Shown: positions 35,701 to 46,531, counted from the stretch's first letter. The stretch is 64,000 nucleotides of DNA from Guadua angustifolia (GCA_036346375.1 CM070500.1:79340437-79404436), one strand, 5' to 3'. Notes: generated by a model from the sequence alone, not told the origin. Numbers and translations: made by a program.

Positions 35701-37798
35701 AATTGCAGGACATGCTAGCAAAGTACCATCTAGGATCGGCGCTACTTGATTCCTACTTAGAATTTTTCCACACAGCAGGCATGTCTATTTGAAGCATTGG
35801 ACTAAGTATTCCAAGTATAATACAGATGCGGATATCTCCAACAAGTAACATGTGAAAGGAGCACAATTGTGGGCATCATATAATATCTGAATGAAGATTA
35901 AAGACACTTGATACCTGCACAGCCAACCGTCTTGGCTGGGTGCAACCTATAAGTCGACCACCCTCAGCCCAACCAGCCTCCTTAAGGTACTGATTCAATG
36001 TACACTGAAGTTAGAACTGGAACATCATTTGCCAGAAATATAATGACACATTATTACGAAATTGAACATTTTAATTTTTAACCAACAAAGAATAAACTTG
36101 TCGTACAACTTCCCATTTATATAATTGTAAGTTCAAATTCCAAAATTGGAGCATATCTAGTGGGAACTCAAACGTAGGTGAAACCAAGCAATGTACTTTG
36201 GTTTGATAACGAAATCAATATAAAAAAATGTAAAATAAATTACGAAGATAGTTCTCAACTCATTCTACCTTCAAACAAAATTTGAAGATCAAATTGTATA
36301 ACTGTTAGGATACGCGAAAAAAGAGAAAATTCCTGACAAACAACAAATTAAAAGGAAATAGAAGGCAAAAGTTACTGTTTACAGTGAAAATCTCTTTTTT
36401 ATTATTTATCTTTTAAAAAAATGAGTTTCAACATGAAATTTTACAGGTTCCACAACACTCCATAGACTATTTCCTGAATTTCTTTCTAGAATTTTTTGTG
36501 ATGATTTAGCACTCAAAAACAAAACAGATTGCAAGATTGTGCCTATCATTGAGTTTGCACCACAAATGTTCCCTTTAAAATTAACACATATTACTAGGAC
36601 CATTCCCAGATAGTAACAACTAACAACCAAGTAATTTTAATTGAGGAGTAATACCATGTGTTGCAAGTGAAGAACCCATTTTGATACCAAGTCGTAGTCC
36701 AAAAGAATGAGCAGGAGGTTAAGTGCAAAGTGGGTAAGTTTGATCTAAGAAATAGGCTGCTAATAGATAAAAAAAATAAGTACTCTACATTGTAATACTC
36801 AAAAGGCAGAAAATTATTTGCTAAAATGATAAACATTTTTGCCACCTCCCTTGCTAATTTTTGTTCCACATATTCCCCCCTTTATCTCAAAATGCCTCTA
36901 GGTTATCTGTAGGCTATTGTTCATGTTTACTATGAAATCTAGGCTTTATGTTGATCTATACCGCCAGGATGTGGAAACTGGAAGGACAACACAGACAATA
37001 GTAGAAGGTGTGGTCGTGACACAATAGAACACTCCACCAAGGGGCCTAAATCAAATGCAAAAAGGAGGAACCATAACTAAGCCAAAACCCGTGCTCTCAT
37101 CCAGTCAAAAGTCGAGAGCACAGGCCAACCGTGCACACAAGGTATTTGGTGGAATTCAAACAGAATAGCCACAAATACAACGCACAATATTGGCAATTTA
37201 GCACAACTTTCCACCAAAGCACCTAAGACACCCAAACAAAAGCCCATATTACCAAAAAAAAATACAAGACGAACGGTAGACACAGTTCGCCCGGGCACTG
37301 GACTCGCACACGCTGTTCGACCAAATGCCTCGGAGTAATAGAGCGCAGCACACAAAAAAAATTCCTCACTGCTATAGGTACCCACGGGCCGTTCGAATTA
37401 AAAATGCCTAGAGCACGTACCTGAGGGATCTGCGTGGACTTGCCGCTTCCAGTCTCGCCGACAACGATGGTCGTGGCATGCCGCTCCACCAGGTAGAGGA
37501 TGGCCCTGCGGTACTTGTACACCGGCAGCCGCTGCCGCTGCCTCTCCAAGGACGCGTACCCAAACCTAGCACCAACCACAACAGAAGAAGCAGCACCCAG
37601 CCACTCTCATTTAGAAACCACAGGTAGCGAGCTCGAAAGGCGAGAGGGAAGAATTGAACGGGGTTTAGGGTTTGTGGAAGCGCACCCGGAGGAGGAGGAG
37701 GAGTTGGTGCTGGTGGGGAGGAAGAGGACGCCGCCCTCCTCGTCGTCTACGATCGAGGAGCTCGGCTTCTCCGACCCCGGCTTCCAGAACCTCGACAT
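17788..37798 (-). CDS. DEAH9: DEAH-box RNA helicase, DHX35/DEAH9 type, 23 exons, 700 aa
   Basis: The gene encodes an ATP-dependent RNA helicase of the DEAH/RHA family, which acts on RNA-protein complexes in the nucleus; the plant DEAH9/animal DHX35 branch is linked to pre-mRNA splicing (family knowledge). The joined exons give 700 residues, the usual length, with no internal stop. N-terminus MSRFWKPG and LERQRQRLPVYKYR are typical of this branch. Motifs: GETGSGKST (74-82), TQPRRLAV (103-110), FLTDG (148-152), DEAH (173-176), SAT (205-207), LVFLTGQ (282-288), STNIAETS (343-350), QRAGRAGR (391-398). HA2/ratchet and OB-fold regions follow (about 436-690). The start ATG (37796-37798) opens exon 1. 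The gene spans 20 kb because introns 9 and 13 hold transposons. It appears functional. Confidence 0.93.
19940..20141. repeat. 101-bp tandem duplication at the exon 19 acceptor
   Basis: Units 19940-20040 and 20041-20141 differ at one base I can see (ATTAG versus GTTAG). The downstream unit (in gene sense) ends with the real CCACAG acceptor and the first two bases of exon 19; the other unit carries a second copy of the same acceptor 101 bases further upstream. Using the copy would add 101 nt and shift the frame. Confidence 0.85.
23616..24486 (+). pseudogene. GRF-type zinc-finger / coiled-coil / C-terminal membrane gene carried by the MULE
   Basis: Exon 1 (23616-about 23770) reads MSSTLAKGGATRHLEALL, then CPRCEDPANVFISHTPKN, a stop, and VFRKCSNM: the CPRC..P....TPKNPGR.F..C pattern of a GRF zinc finger, with two in-frame stops. 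A block starting near 23971 reads WVDELLSANFG, matching the finger's closing W-V-D. A block at 24248-24486 reads AQHADIGSELINP..., one stop, then KKMDEMMKRVENMLKKL (coiled coil) and VNIAIFAMLLLLYDVLAK (one membrane span), ending in TAG. The finger followed by coiled coil and tail anchor is a common plant GRF-protein layout. It occupies the position of mudrB in MuDR; its role in the element is unknown. Confidence 0.6.
24757..26053 (-). pseudogene. mudrA-like MULE transposase, catalytic core deleted
   Basis: The N-terminal part (from MDTRYTLEVKYAAHRV, ATG near 25969) and an acidic stretch (ELEDQVGVDEEDMYSMSSGE, about 25590-25400) resemble the variable N-terminus of grass MULE proteins. The C-terminal part (about 25290-25100) has VGSNSWRHIVDL and the SWIM finger CTCRQWQVSGLPCPHALAF, then EEYVNDFYSV and FKLHFP..KRPAGRP. 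The DDE transposase core that should separate them is missing, and stops interrupt the C-terminus (TAA after DFYSV; TGA where W is expected). It cannot encode active transposase. Confidence 0.72.
24855..24970. repeat. Direct repeat inside the MULE
   Basis: A ~40-bp unit (TTCTTGTGGCTCTGCATC...CGCTGGTGGTGG) occurs twice about 65 bp apart. It falls in the C-terminal coding end of the mudrA-like pseudogene and repeats its HHQRIGMMQSHKK-like frame. Confidence 0.6.
28308..28366. repeat. Short dispersed repeat tail, (CAA)n AAGCCTTTTAGTCCC
   Basis: A CAACAACAACAA run followed by AAGCCTTTTAGTCCCAAAC and TTGGGGTAGGCTAGAG. I recognise this conserved word as widely dispersed in plant genomes, probably a SINE-derived terminus (class not certain). 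The copia element inserted just beside it. Confidence 0.45.
28372..28479 (+). repeat. 5' LTR of the copia element
   Basis: 108 bp, starting TGTTAAAGTAGAC and ending CTATTCTAACA, so TG...CA termini are present. It differs from the 3' LTR at two positions only (near 28392 and 28437). This is unusually short for a copia LTR. Confidence 0.93.
28480..28491 (+). other. Primer-binding site, initiator tRNA-Met type
   Basis: TGGTATCAGAG starts at the base after the 5' LTR. It complements the 3' end of plant initiator tRNA-Met, the usual copia primer. Confidence 0.85.
29000..33116 (+). pseudogene. Copia gag-pol, multiply frameshifted
   Basis: Pieces of one polyprotein lie in order but in different frames. 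Gag (29377-29883) has DAFYQQITDVWRQLDSLEPP and RLFEFLRRLRPEFEQLRAQL. Integrase (about 30510-30960) has WHHRLGHMCGSRLSFL, then DLVYSDVWGPAPFVSKGGHR and IDDFSRYTWIYLL. A proline/serine-rich linker follows (31400-31700). RT (about 31900-32560) has QLDVKNAFLHGELREEVYMH, LYGLKQAPAW and LLYVDDMLITGDD (YVDD at 32368-32379). RNase H (about 32850-33000) begins YSDASWASDSSDRKS. At least four frame changes and a shortened integrase and RT show it cannot make enzymes. Confidence 0.85.
33319..33426 (+). repeat. 3' LTR of the copia element
   Basis: 108 bp, the partner of 28372-28479 with two substitutions. It is preceded by the purine tract at 33306-33318 and followed by target copy GAAAC. Confidence 0.93.
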
Positions 37799-37960
37799 GA
37801 CCGCCGCTTCTGGTCGCCGGCGATGGCTGGCGTGGGTTTGGAGAGGAGGTGGAGACTGGAGAGAGTGGGGGGAAAGCTAATGGGTTATAGCCCATTTAAG
37901 TGGTCTTTTCTTTTGACGCATGTGACGGATGGGTTAGTGGGCTTGGAGGATTCTTTATCG
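37662..37960 (-). promoter_or_regulatory. Probable promoter/5' region of the helicase gene
   Basis: Upstream of the ATG lie two TGGGCT-type site II words (minus strand near 37888-37895, plus strand near 37937). A telo-box-like AAACCCTAA lies just inside intron 1 (37662-37674). This pairing is common in plant housekeeping genes. There is no clear TATA box, and the transcription start cannot be fixed from sequence alone. Confidence 0.35.
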
Positions 37961-38143
37961 GTTCCAGATGCGTGGATCGAAGCCCATGGTGCGGGAAAAG
38001 GCTGGCGCTACAGATATTACAGTAAAGGGCCTAGTTCGCTTTTGGTTCTCTCCTTTTTATCCTCATATATTGAGTTACAACTCTCTATCAAAATATAAAA
38101 TTATTAAATACAAAATAGTACTTAATGTATAATTTATTGAGAC

Positions 38144-39155
38144 TAGCTATGTGCCCGTACGATACAACGAAAACTCAATTTATGATAAAAAAATTATTTG
38201 CAAAGAGCATTAATCTTATCTAAATAATAATGTTCATTATGAATGTGCAATGGTTAAATGTTTAAATCAATTCATCGAAGCATATAAATTTCAAGCACCT
38301 ATTTACAAACTCAAGATTAAAATTATCTTTAATTTCATAAATTTAAATAATAACATCACAACACTTGGGATTGTAAATTTGTAACGTCATAATTTGATAT
38401 CAATCAATCGACCAAAAGAGGCATCACCTGCTGCCCCATGGGCACAAAGGCATTGAAAAGGTATGCGTCATCCGTATGTAGCTGCCACCATCAGCGACGT
38501 GCGTGGCTCATACGCCTTACTCTAGCTATACCATAGCCCCACCCCATCAACAAGCTCCACCGCCTCCTCGCGCTCCTCCCATGAGCATCTCCCTCAACCT
38601 ATTGACATTATCCACCGCGGCGAGCTCCAGCAGCGCCGTCAGCCTATCTTACCGCCCACCATCGGCGACCTGTCCTTACGCCGCATCGATGAGATCAAGA
38701 AGGTCGCCCATTACCTCCACTCAACGGATAATTTCAACACATCTCCAGAAGAGGCAAGAAGCGGTGAGGTTATATAGACTCAGCAACCGAGAAGATATCT
38801 ATGGAATCCAGATTAAAAAATCGTTGAATAAGGAAGGCAACAAAAGGGAAAGAGGCGAGAAGAGACCCAACTCCATGAATCGGAGCTCTGCTTTCTTCAG
38901 AAGGGAATCAATCGATCCAATCTGAAAAGCACCGGGAGCAATCGCTGTCGATTCGAATGCCAGATCAATGGGAGAAAGGAAATCAATAAATGAGTCATGC
39001 ATATTTATTTACCTCCCGCGACGGGATGACCCAATCCAATCTATCGGGGTCGCCACTGCCCGCTTCCCACTCAGCCATGGGGGCGCGCGCACGTGTCGGG
39101 ATGATGGTGGAGAACTGACGTACCACCACCAACTCCTAATTATAATTAGTAGAGA
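38144..39155 (-). mobile_element. Helitron-like element with captured gene fragment
   Basis: Read on the minus strand, the element starts TCTCTACTAATTATAATTAG (5' TC end at 39155) and ends ...ACGGGCACATAGCTAG (CTAG end at 38144). The bases outside are A (39156) and T (38143), the A|T insertion site of Helitrons. Just before the CTAG end is TCGTTGTATCGTACGGGC, a decayed version of the usual 3' hairpin. There are no inverted repeats and no target duplication, as expected. It encodes no Rep/helicase, so it is non-autonomous. It carries a CCCH-gene fragment in the same orientation. Confidence 0.65.
38462..38712 (-). pseudogene. Fragment of a CCCH zinc-finger (ankyrin-type) gene captured by the Helitron
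   Basis: Minus-strand frames read LTALLELAAVDNVNRLREML, then after a shift EEAVELVDGVGLWYS, a stop, and SKAYEPRTSLMVAATYG. This order (LLELAA..., GLWY..., E.RT.LMVAATYG) is the start of plant tandem CCCH zinc-finger proteins, where an ankyrin pair precedes the fingers. The fingers themselves are absent. A frameshift and stops show it is not functional. Confidence 0.55.
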
Positions 39156-41079
39156 TAGAGATAACAAACTTATTTAGTCGTGTCATGCATAGCGGTGCGC
39201 ATGCTGCTGGTCGGCTGGAATCAAGTCCATATGTGATTAGATAAAAAATATGATCTTATCTACACATGCGAGTAAATATTTAATGGAATGGATGCATATT
39301 GTAACTCAAAGGCACATAATAACACAGAAGCTGTATACGTACAATATATGAAAAATAGAATCGGTTGTGCAGTATTTGGAAATATAATCGGCTGATTGAG
39401 ATAAGAGTCTGGTACGCCGCAGATCACACATGCATGCATATCCAACCGAATTAAAACTTTTTCTGTTCGCCAATGTATAGAAGATCGGGACAATGATGGT
39501 TTCGTGGGTATGCCCGATGGGAGGAGGAGAACGGACCATCGCCACCAACTCATAATTAGAAGTAGTAAAAGATTAGATTAAATCACAGTCTAATTTTGAT
39601 TTCATCTTTAATCTCTAATCACTAAGAAAATAGACCTTTCATTTAATCTAAATTTTGATTGATAGCGTATGTTTATTTAAAACAAATTCGCAAGCTTATT
39701 TGAATATTTATGCTGAATCTTCATATTTGTGGGATTTAATTACAAAAACAAAAAAGAAATTTCTAGATTTTATTTAGAGAAATTAGTAATTTTTAGTTTA
39801 ATTGGTAAATTGTACACTTATAAAATCTCTTATTATCCTTTCATTTGTATTCCAAATCTGCATATTTTGTTATTGTTCTTGTTGTTGAGTTTTTTTCCCG
39901 ATTTTGGTTGGAAGTCGGATACAATCCAAATGACAATTTTTATTTAATCAATATTATATATATTTATTTAAATTTAATTTTTACTCTTATTTCAATTCTA
40001 TTCTTAATTCATCATATTTGTGAGATTCAAAATATGAAACAAAACAAATTTTCATTAAGTTCTTATTGGAAAATTAATATTTTTTCATTTTACTTAGGAA
40101 TTAGTACACATATCAAATCTCTTATTATTCTTTTATTTTTACCATATTTTTGGATTGTGCTTGTCGTGTAGTTTTTTTTCCAAATTTCACGTTGTAATTA
40201 GTATACAATCCAAATGTTAATTTTATTTCTTATTTTAGTTTTTTATTTTACTTTAGAATTAGCAAGATTCAAAATTAAAATTTTATTTTATTTTTTATTA
40301 CAATTTTAATAAATATGTATATATTCAATTTTAGATTGTTTTGGAGTTTATCCTATATTTTTATGAGTATATTATTGCTAAATAAGTTTTTATATACTCA
40401 AGGATTTGTTTCAATGTAATGATTCTTATTTTATTTGGCAATATAAAAGGATCAATACTTATGAAACATCAAGGTAAAGTATGAAACCCATAAATATGTG
40501 CATTCATGTATATATGGAATTGAAACATTATGCACATCTTAAGATTAAAACTATGGTGCAGTTCACCTTTTATCTTGAAACATGGAATGTGACTAGAAAT
40601 ATTAAATTTCCATTGATACCTTTTGGATCTTCATTTTTCATTTTGATGAGACTAATCAAAAGTATACTCAATAAACTAGTTAGTCTCGTATTAGGATTTA
40701 TCAATATAAGATCATGAATTTTATATCAAAGAAATGCAACAATATAAATCAATGTAACATCGATTGCACACCTTTGGTTTTCATCCTTTCATCCAATTAA
40801 GACTAATAAAAGATAATCTTGATAATGATTAGTCTCATAATAATTAGATTTGTCGTTAAATAATAATTAAATATTACTACCAAAACCAATCACCAAAACT
40901 AAAAAGAGCTTGAACTTACACCATTGAATTAATTCTGACATTAATTCTAATTGGTATCTAGTGACGCTACATCAAGCCTCGACCTGCGCAATTCCATCCT
41001 CGATTTGCTTGTGGCTTCGCTGCCTTCAGGTTGGTGCGCTATCTCTGGCTTGGTGCATCCTTGGCGACGTTGTAGATGG
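39156..41079. other. Intergenic, AT-rich, with a second Helitron-like 5' end
   Basis: No gene recognised. At about 39500-39570 (minus strand) a stretch reads ACTACTTCTAATTATGAGTT then GGTGGCGATGG, resembling the 5' end of the neighbouring Helitron; its 3' end was not found. 39775-39945 and 40055-40235 are a diverged direct repeat (AAATCTCTTATTAT and ATACAATCCAAATG words shared). Confidence 0.45.
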
Positions 41080-42527
41080 GTCTGGATCTAGGTTTCAAAT
41101 TTTGTTTTAGGATCACATCTCGAGGCAGCCGAAATCCAAAATTTATGTGAGATTTCATAATTTCAGCCAAAATCCGTCCGAAATTCAAAAAACAAATTTC
41201 AAATTCTGATTTTTTAGCTACGATAAACCGAAATTTCAGACAAAATCTTCAGTGAAATTGATCGAAATTTTTGTGATTTTCAACCCCTGTGAAATGGTCC
41301 CCCAAGGCTAAAAAAATATGAAAAATATCATGTAAGCATTTGTCTATATTTCCTGTCTATTTGAATGCAAAATACTAAGTATTTGCAAATAAAATTCCCA
41401 AGTTAGGGTTTAGGTTGAAATACAATTTAAGGCCAAAATTCAAGTTAAGGTTTAGGGTTTAGGCTGAAATCCAGCTTAGGGTTTAGGCCGAAATACAATT
41501 TAAGATTGAAATCCAAGTTAGGGTTTAGAGTTTGGGCCAAAATACATCATTTAAGGCCAAAATCCAACTTATGGTTTATGGTTAGGGGTTACATAATTTC
41601 TGTATGTATTTTTTTTCAAAATTTCATATATATTCGTTATAAAAGGCATTACAATTTGTTACAAAAAATTGGTATAAAATCCAGTCCAAAAAAACATAAA
41701 AACCAGACGAAATTACTTGTAACACCCCGGCGCCAAACGCACCGCGAATGCTACCAAAAACCCTAAATAACAAACGATTCCTCTACGAAAAGATTGAAAC
41801 TGAATTTAATCTCTAAACTCTTGAACCGGCTTAAAACTAAGTCACCGAAATTTACAAAATTTCGGCACGACCTCTCTAAAATAGAGGACATCCACTCAAC
41901 AGACAAAAGAACAATAGCAGTTATATGATATCATTCTAACAGGTCCTTAGATAATCAATCACATTTTCAATCGACAATTAATCAACTACGCAACGTTGAT
42001 CAACACAATACAATCGCATTTATTACAACCATTATTAATGAAACAATTAACTGGGTTGTTGGTGACCTAAGTCGTGCACGTGCTCTACTCCCATCCCGGC
42101 GAGTCAGCTTCAAGGTACCTAGAACAGGAAGTAAACAAGCGTGAGTCCAAGACTCAGCAAAGTGCAACAATAATAAAAAGTAATGAATTCAATTGAATTA
42201 CTTTTACTCTAGAATTTAATATAACCATTGCTAAATGGAAATCAACCAGTAAAAGAAGCAATAACTAACTCCACTTACCACAACCAACTCAAAAACATAA
42301 CTAAATCTTACATCTGCTTCAATAAACATGGCTGGATGAGTCCACGCCTCAATCCTCAACCTGTTCTTCCCATTCTCATCAATCCCATTTATCAATTGCA
42401 ACACACAATGCAATGGAATGCTTTTATGCTTTCATGCTCAAGTGCACAAAACATACAAAAAAAGAATCTCATATCCATGCATCACAATCAACTCATTAAA
42501 CATGATTCATCATTTGTCAATGCAATG

Positions 42528-43563
42528 TGTCGGTGTATTTCAACTGACAGGCCCAAGTCTACAGACCGGGTTTGGTTCGGTAGGGGGGTGTCTTTGGTAG
42601 CCGGCGAACCCTAACAGATGGAAACCCCAAAGACCTCTCACACTAACGAAGTTCTAGAGTCTAAAATCAAGATGAACACACGATTTTACCTGTGTTCAGC
42701 CCCCATGAAGAAGGGTAATGACCTTACTTCCACTTGATCTTGGATTGAGATTTTGGGCTTGGTTACAGAGCTTGTTGGTGACCCGCTCTTCTGCTGAGTC
42801 TACCTTCTCTCTTCTTTTTTCTCCCTCCCCATCGTATGCTCTCAAGTGCCCTTATATGCATGGGCTTACACGAGTCGATAGAGGAGGATGTCATCATGTT
42901 TATCTTACATGCATTTATTACACCTTTATGCGTTGTCCCGCTTCCTTCTGCGCTAATTAATGCCAGCGCATGCCTTCGCTTCGCTTCTTCCGAATGTGAC
43001 CTCTTTGAGACAGTAGGTGAGAGGCGCCGAGGAACGGGCTTGTAGCAGAATTCTTGGGACCGACATGCTCGGTACAAGCAGTTCGCTCGACACTCTGACG
43101 GCGGCGGCGAAACTTCGTGATGAAGCCACCGCATTCCACCTTTTTGCATGGCAATGAGCAACGAGGTGTGCTTCGCCGCATGCCACGTGGGCGGGCGCCG
43201 GGCGAAGCAGGGCGTGGTCGCCACTGCCGCTTCGCCACCGTGGGACCGACTTTCGGGGCCGGGCGTGCTTCCAACCGCCGCCAAAGCCGCCACGCGGGAC
43301 TTGGCGCCGGGCGAAAGCGGCGTGGTCGCCACTGCCGCCACGCGCCACGTGGACCGACACCGGTGGCCGGGCGTTTCGCCAACCGCCGCCAAAGCCGCCA
43401 CGCGGCTGGGCGCCGGGCGAAGCGGCGTGGTCGCCACTGCCGCCCCGTCGCCACGTGGATCGACGTTTCAGGACGGGTGTAAACACCCACCCGCTGCCGA
43501 TCGCCACGTGGCCACACGACGCTTTTGTGCGGCGAAGAGGGTACCCTGTATAGTACGCCGACA
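42528..43563 (-). repeat. 3' LTR of the gypsy element (left)
   Basis: 1036 bp on plus coordinates, beginning TGTCGGTGTATTTC and ending GTACGCCGACA. The 43180-43480 part is very GC-rich with CACGTGG and CGCCGCCAAAGCCGCC words. It aligns to the right LTR with many small indels. Its overlapping open frames are composition artefacts. Confidence 0.88.
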
Positions 43564-43854
43564 AGAGCCCTGCCCACCCAAGAACGCACATCGAGTGTTT
43601 CAAAATCCTTACATTAAATGCCGGCATTCTTGGATGGGGCCACCACTCATCAGATGCGACCGCCGATTCCTTCCCGCATCCATTGATTTTCCTTGGGACC
43701 AAACGGCGCACAACCTTGTCCTTTCGTGAACCGCTTGCGAGTAGGGGATACATATAGATCCATCCGCACTGTGCGCCAGTCACGCTTTTAGTACTCTTTG
43801 TAAACTTCGCCTTCTTCCTCTAAGCTTTTCTTGCCTCTTGTCACTTTTGCCTCC

Positions 43855-46037
43855 ATGGCTCCTCCCCGCCGTCTTCCATTCCTCCCTCCAACAGAGATTC
43901 TTACACAAGAGGGAGACTCCACACGATCGCATCGGAGGGCCTCTCTTCTTCGGCCGGGACCCCACACCACAAAGGCCCTCGCCGACGAGATCATCATCAC
44001 CGTAGGGCATCATGGCGGGCTTGGTACCGCCTTTCTCCGATTTTTTTCTCACCGCCCTTCACTTCTATGAAATCAATCATCTTCACCTCACCCCAACTCC
44101 ATTCTTTTTCGCTATCTTCGCACACCTCTCGCGAATGTTCTTGGGGTGATGCCAAACCTCCCCTTTTTCGCTACTTTTTTCTTTTGCCGCCTCCTCCGAC
44201 GGCGAACTTCGGGAGCTGCCATTTTCGCTTCAGACGGATGGTCGCCGCTATCTCCCTTCCACCAGTGTCAAATTGAGGGCTCAAGCATCGAATGGTCAGA
44301 CGTCAATGACGCACAATGCATTGATAACTGGGGTGCCCACCGACCACAATGGTCATCGAGAATCGAACTCGCCTGTCGAAGAGACGGCGGAGCTCGGCAA
44401 TGGCGGCTCGATCATCAACTTATGGAGCGCCGGTTTAACTCGGGCAATGGTTGTTAGGATTTTGTATCCCAAGACTTAGCCCCTTCGCCAGATTCGCCAA
44501 AGATGGCAATACACAACGCGACGCATTTACATCACCCGCACCTTTCCTACCGTAAGTCTTCATTTTTTTCTTTTTATGCTCCTTCCAGATTGCTTCTCTA
44601 CCAACCGCAGCCTTTTTTCTAACTTTGGCCAGCGCGAAACTTGATGGGCCACGATCACCACGCGGCTCTCCGGCTCATGCCGCCGCTCCAAACCGATTTG
44701 ACTTCCTTCATCGGACGGCCACTTGCCGACTTGAGTTCTGCGGAGCGCCGAGGATCGCCGTTGTTGCCGCCAATGGACTCCACCGCCTCGCTTTTGTGCC
44801 GCCACGCTACCGATGATCGTGGACGACCTCCCACCGACGGGCGCGGCAGCGCCACTTGTTCCGGATGCTCCAAGCCCGGACGCTGAAGAAGACCCACGGC
44901 GGCGAAAATCTCGCCGCCACCAAGCAAAGGTGGCGGTGATTTCACACGGGCGGCCGCACCAACCGCCCAATTGCAAGATCGATCGCCGGCGCGCGCCGCC
45001 ATGGGCGCAAAGATCTCCACCTCCGGCGCACCGCACTTTCGCCATCGGTGCCACCACAAGAAAGCGCCAGCCCCGACGACCACACGGCCCGGTTGCCACA
45101 CGGCGGCCTTTCTCCGACTCCTCTGTGGCGCCGATCTTGCCCTCGCGACGCCACCACCTCCTCGCAACGGGACCCGCCGCCACCACTCGACAAGGCGGGC
45201 CGAGGTCCCTAAGGTTACCACTTGAGGGCGACGCCAAGGGCGGCCTCAAGATGCTCCTGTGAGCAGACGCCACTGCGCCGCGGCGAGATTTCCGCCAGAC
45301 GCCGCCAACCGCCACTACCACGGAATCGGGCAGCGGCCCGACGCTAGTGCACTCACCAACTCGCCTCCGGACCATCACCACCCCGCTTAACGCTCACGAG
45401 CTCTTCACCGAAGCTCAAGAACTTACATACTGCTTATGCGACTTTGTTACCCCGCCGCATGGGGCCCGGACGGCGAGGCAACCGACGGGCCATCGATGAG
45501 CTAGCGCGCGGAGCGGAGAGGTCGGACACGCGGTGGCGCAGAAAGGACCACCGCGACCGCCTCGTCACCATGCAAAGAACGGCGAAAGGGCCGAGGCGCG
45601 CAGAGGACCTCTGAATATGAGGCCGACCGCCAGCGCAATCTCGCCGCCATGCTCAAGAGAGCTTTTGAACAGCATCAAAGATGCTCGAACCTTTGGGCGG
45701 TGCCGAGACGCCTCTAAGACACCGCCGCAAGACGCCCACGCGACCAACCAGCCGCCGAGGCGCCCGGATCGCCACCACCTCGCCGCACGCCGCCAGGAGG
45801 GCAAGAGGTTGCGTGATGACCGCCACCTTCGTGGCTGGCTTGTTGGGCCACCGCGATGCTTTTGGACCCGATGGCGCGGCGGAGACCGCATCATGGGAAC
45901 GCCGCTCAAGTGAGGCACGTGTGCAAGCAATGCGAATACTTGGCCGAGCAAATGCAAGTACAAAGCACCCGGCATTATGGATGTTGCACCCGGTGGCGGA
46001 GGAAGAAGACGCCGACATCGACGTATGCGATGAGTGA
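43855..46037 (+). pseudogene. Antisense reading region between gypsy pol and 3' LTR
   Basis: The plus strand, opposite to gag-pol, has a run of GC-rich frames. It begins with ATG at 43855 (MAPPRRLPFLPPTEILTQEG), passes GQTSMTHNALITGVPTDHNG (about 44290-44350), PPLQTDLTSFIGRPLADL (about 44685) and EADRQRNLAAMLKRAFEQHQ (45620-45680, helical), and ends VAEEEDADIDVCDE plus stop at 46037. Frames change several times, so it is broken or spliced. Antisense extra ORFs in this position are known in some Tat-lineage elements (family knowledge). The product is unknown, and part of the signal may be composition. Confidence 0.4.
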
Positions 46038-46531
46038 GGGCTAGGCCGCCACCCCACTTTTTTGCTTTTACTTTTTTGTTGATCGCCTTCCTTTTGTCTC
46101 AGAAAAACATTTCAATTAACTTTAGTTGTAATGGATGCTTCCCGCTTTACCTTTATGTTTATTTGCCATGCTTATCCGATATTGCATGCTTGAAATTGCT
46201 AGTGGCCATCCAAGAACTCGGCTTAAGGCACCAATTAGGCTTTTGAGCCTAAGCAATGTCCTGCAATTCTCGCAAAGGTTGCATGCAACTAGCCACAAGT
46301 GTAAGCATTATACGATAAGTTACATAGGGTTTAGGCAAAGCCACTTTGAAGCGCAATAGTTTGTGTTTGAGCATAGAATGATTTTGTTGTCAAGATTTTA
46401 TGCAGGTTATCATTGGTCAAACCTCTTCGAACTTAAATCCTTGTGATCTCTTAGAATCGCACTCAAAGTGGCGCAGAAGTAGCAAGTCCCTAGGAGTGGT
46501 CTTGGGCGGGCGCCAATCTGTGACAACCAAT

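Larger units (their letters stand above)
17788..37798 (-). other. DEAH9: Exon map of the DEAH9-like gene
   Basis: Coding exons 1-23 (high to low coordinate): 37798-37686, 37565-37421, 35989-35915, 35202-35113, 34909-34830, 34555-34486, 34385-34300, 33769-33700, 33614-33519, 27524-27419, 27216-27170, 27076-26993, 26927-26874, 22958-22858, 22449-22359, 21564-21400, 20916-20827, 20742-20671, 19941-19843, 19739-19653, 19026-18973, 18105-18026, 17935-17788. All introns are GT-AG. Phases agree at every join and lengths sum to 2103 nt including the TGA stop (17790-17788). Exon 20 has an alternative in-frame NAG acceptor 3 bases on. The 3' flank has a 28-bp duplication (17701-17756). Confidence 0.9.

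Noticed and set aside
37077..37385. Minus-strand 102-residue frame beside exon 2
   Set aside because: It is intron 2 read-through beyond a good donor (CAG|GTACGT); exon 3 continues the protein at 35989.
43117..43783. Long open frames of up to 276 residues on both strands
   Set aside because: They lie in the GC-rich part of the gypsy LTR, overlap each other, and have counterparts broken in the other LTR.
44560..45381. 273-residue minus-strand frame in the gypsy element
   Set aside because: It lies opposite the candidate antisense region, has no recognisable domain and is explained by GC content; the plus strand has better boundaries.
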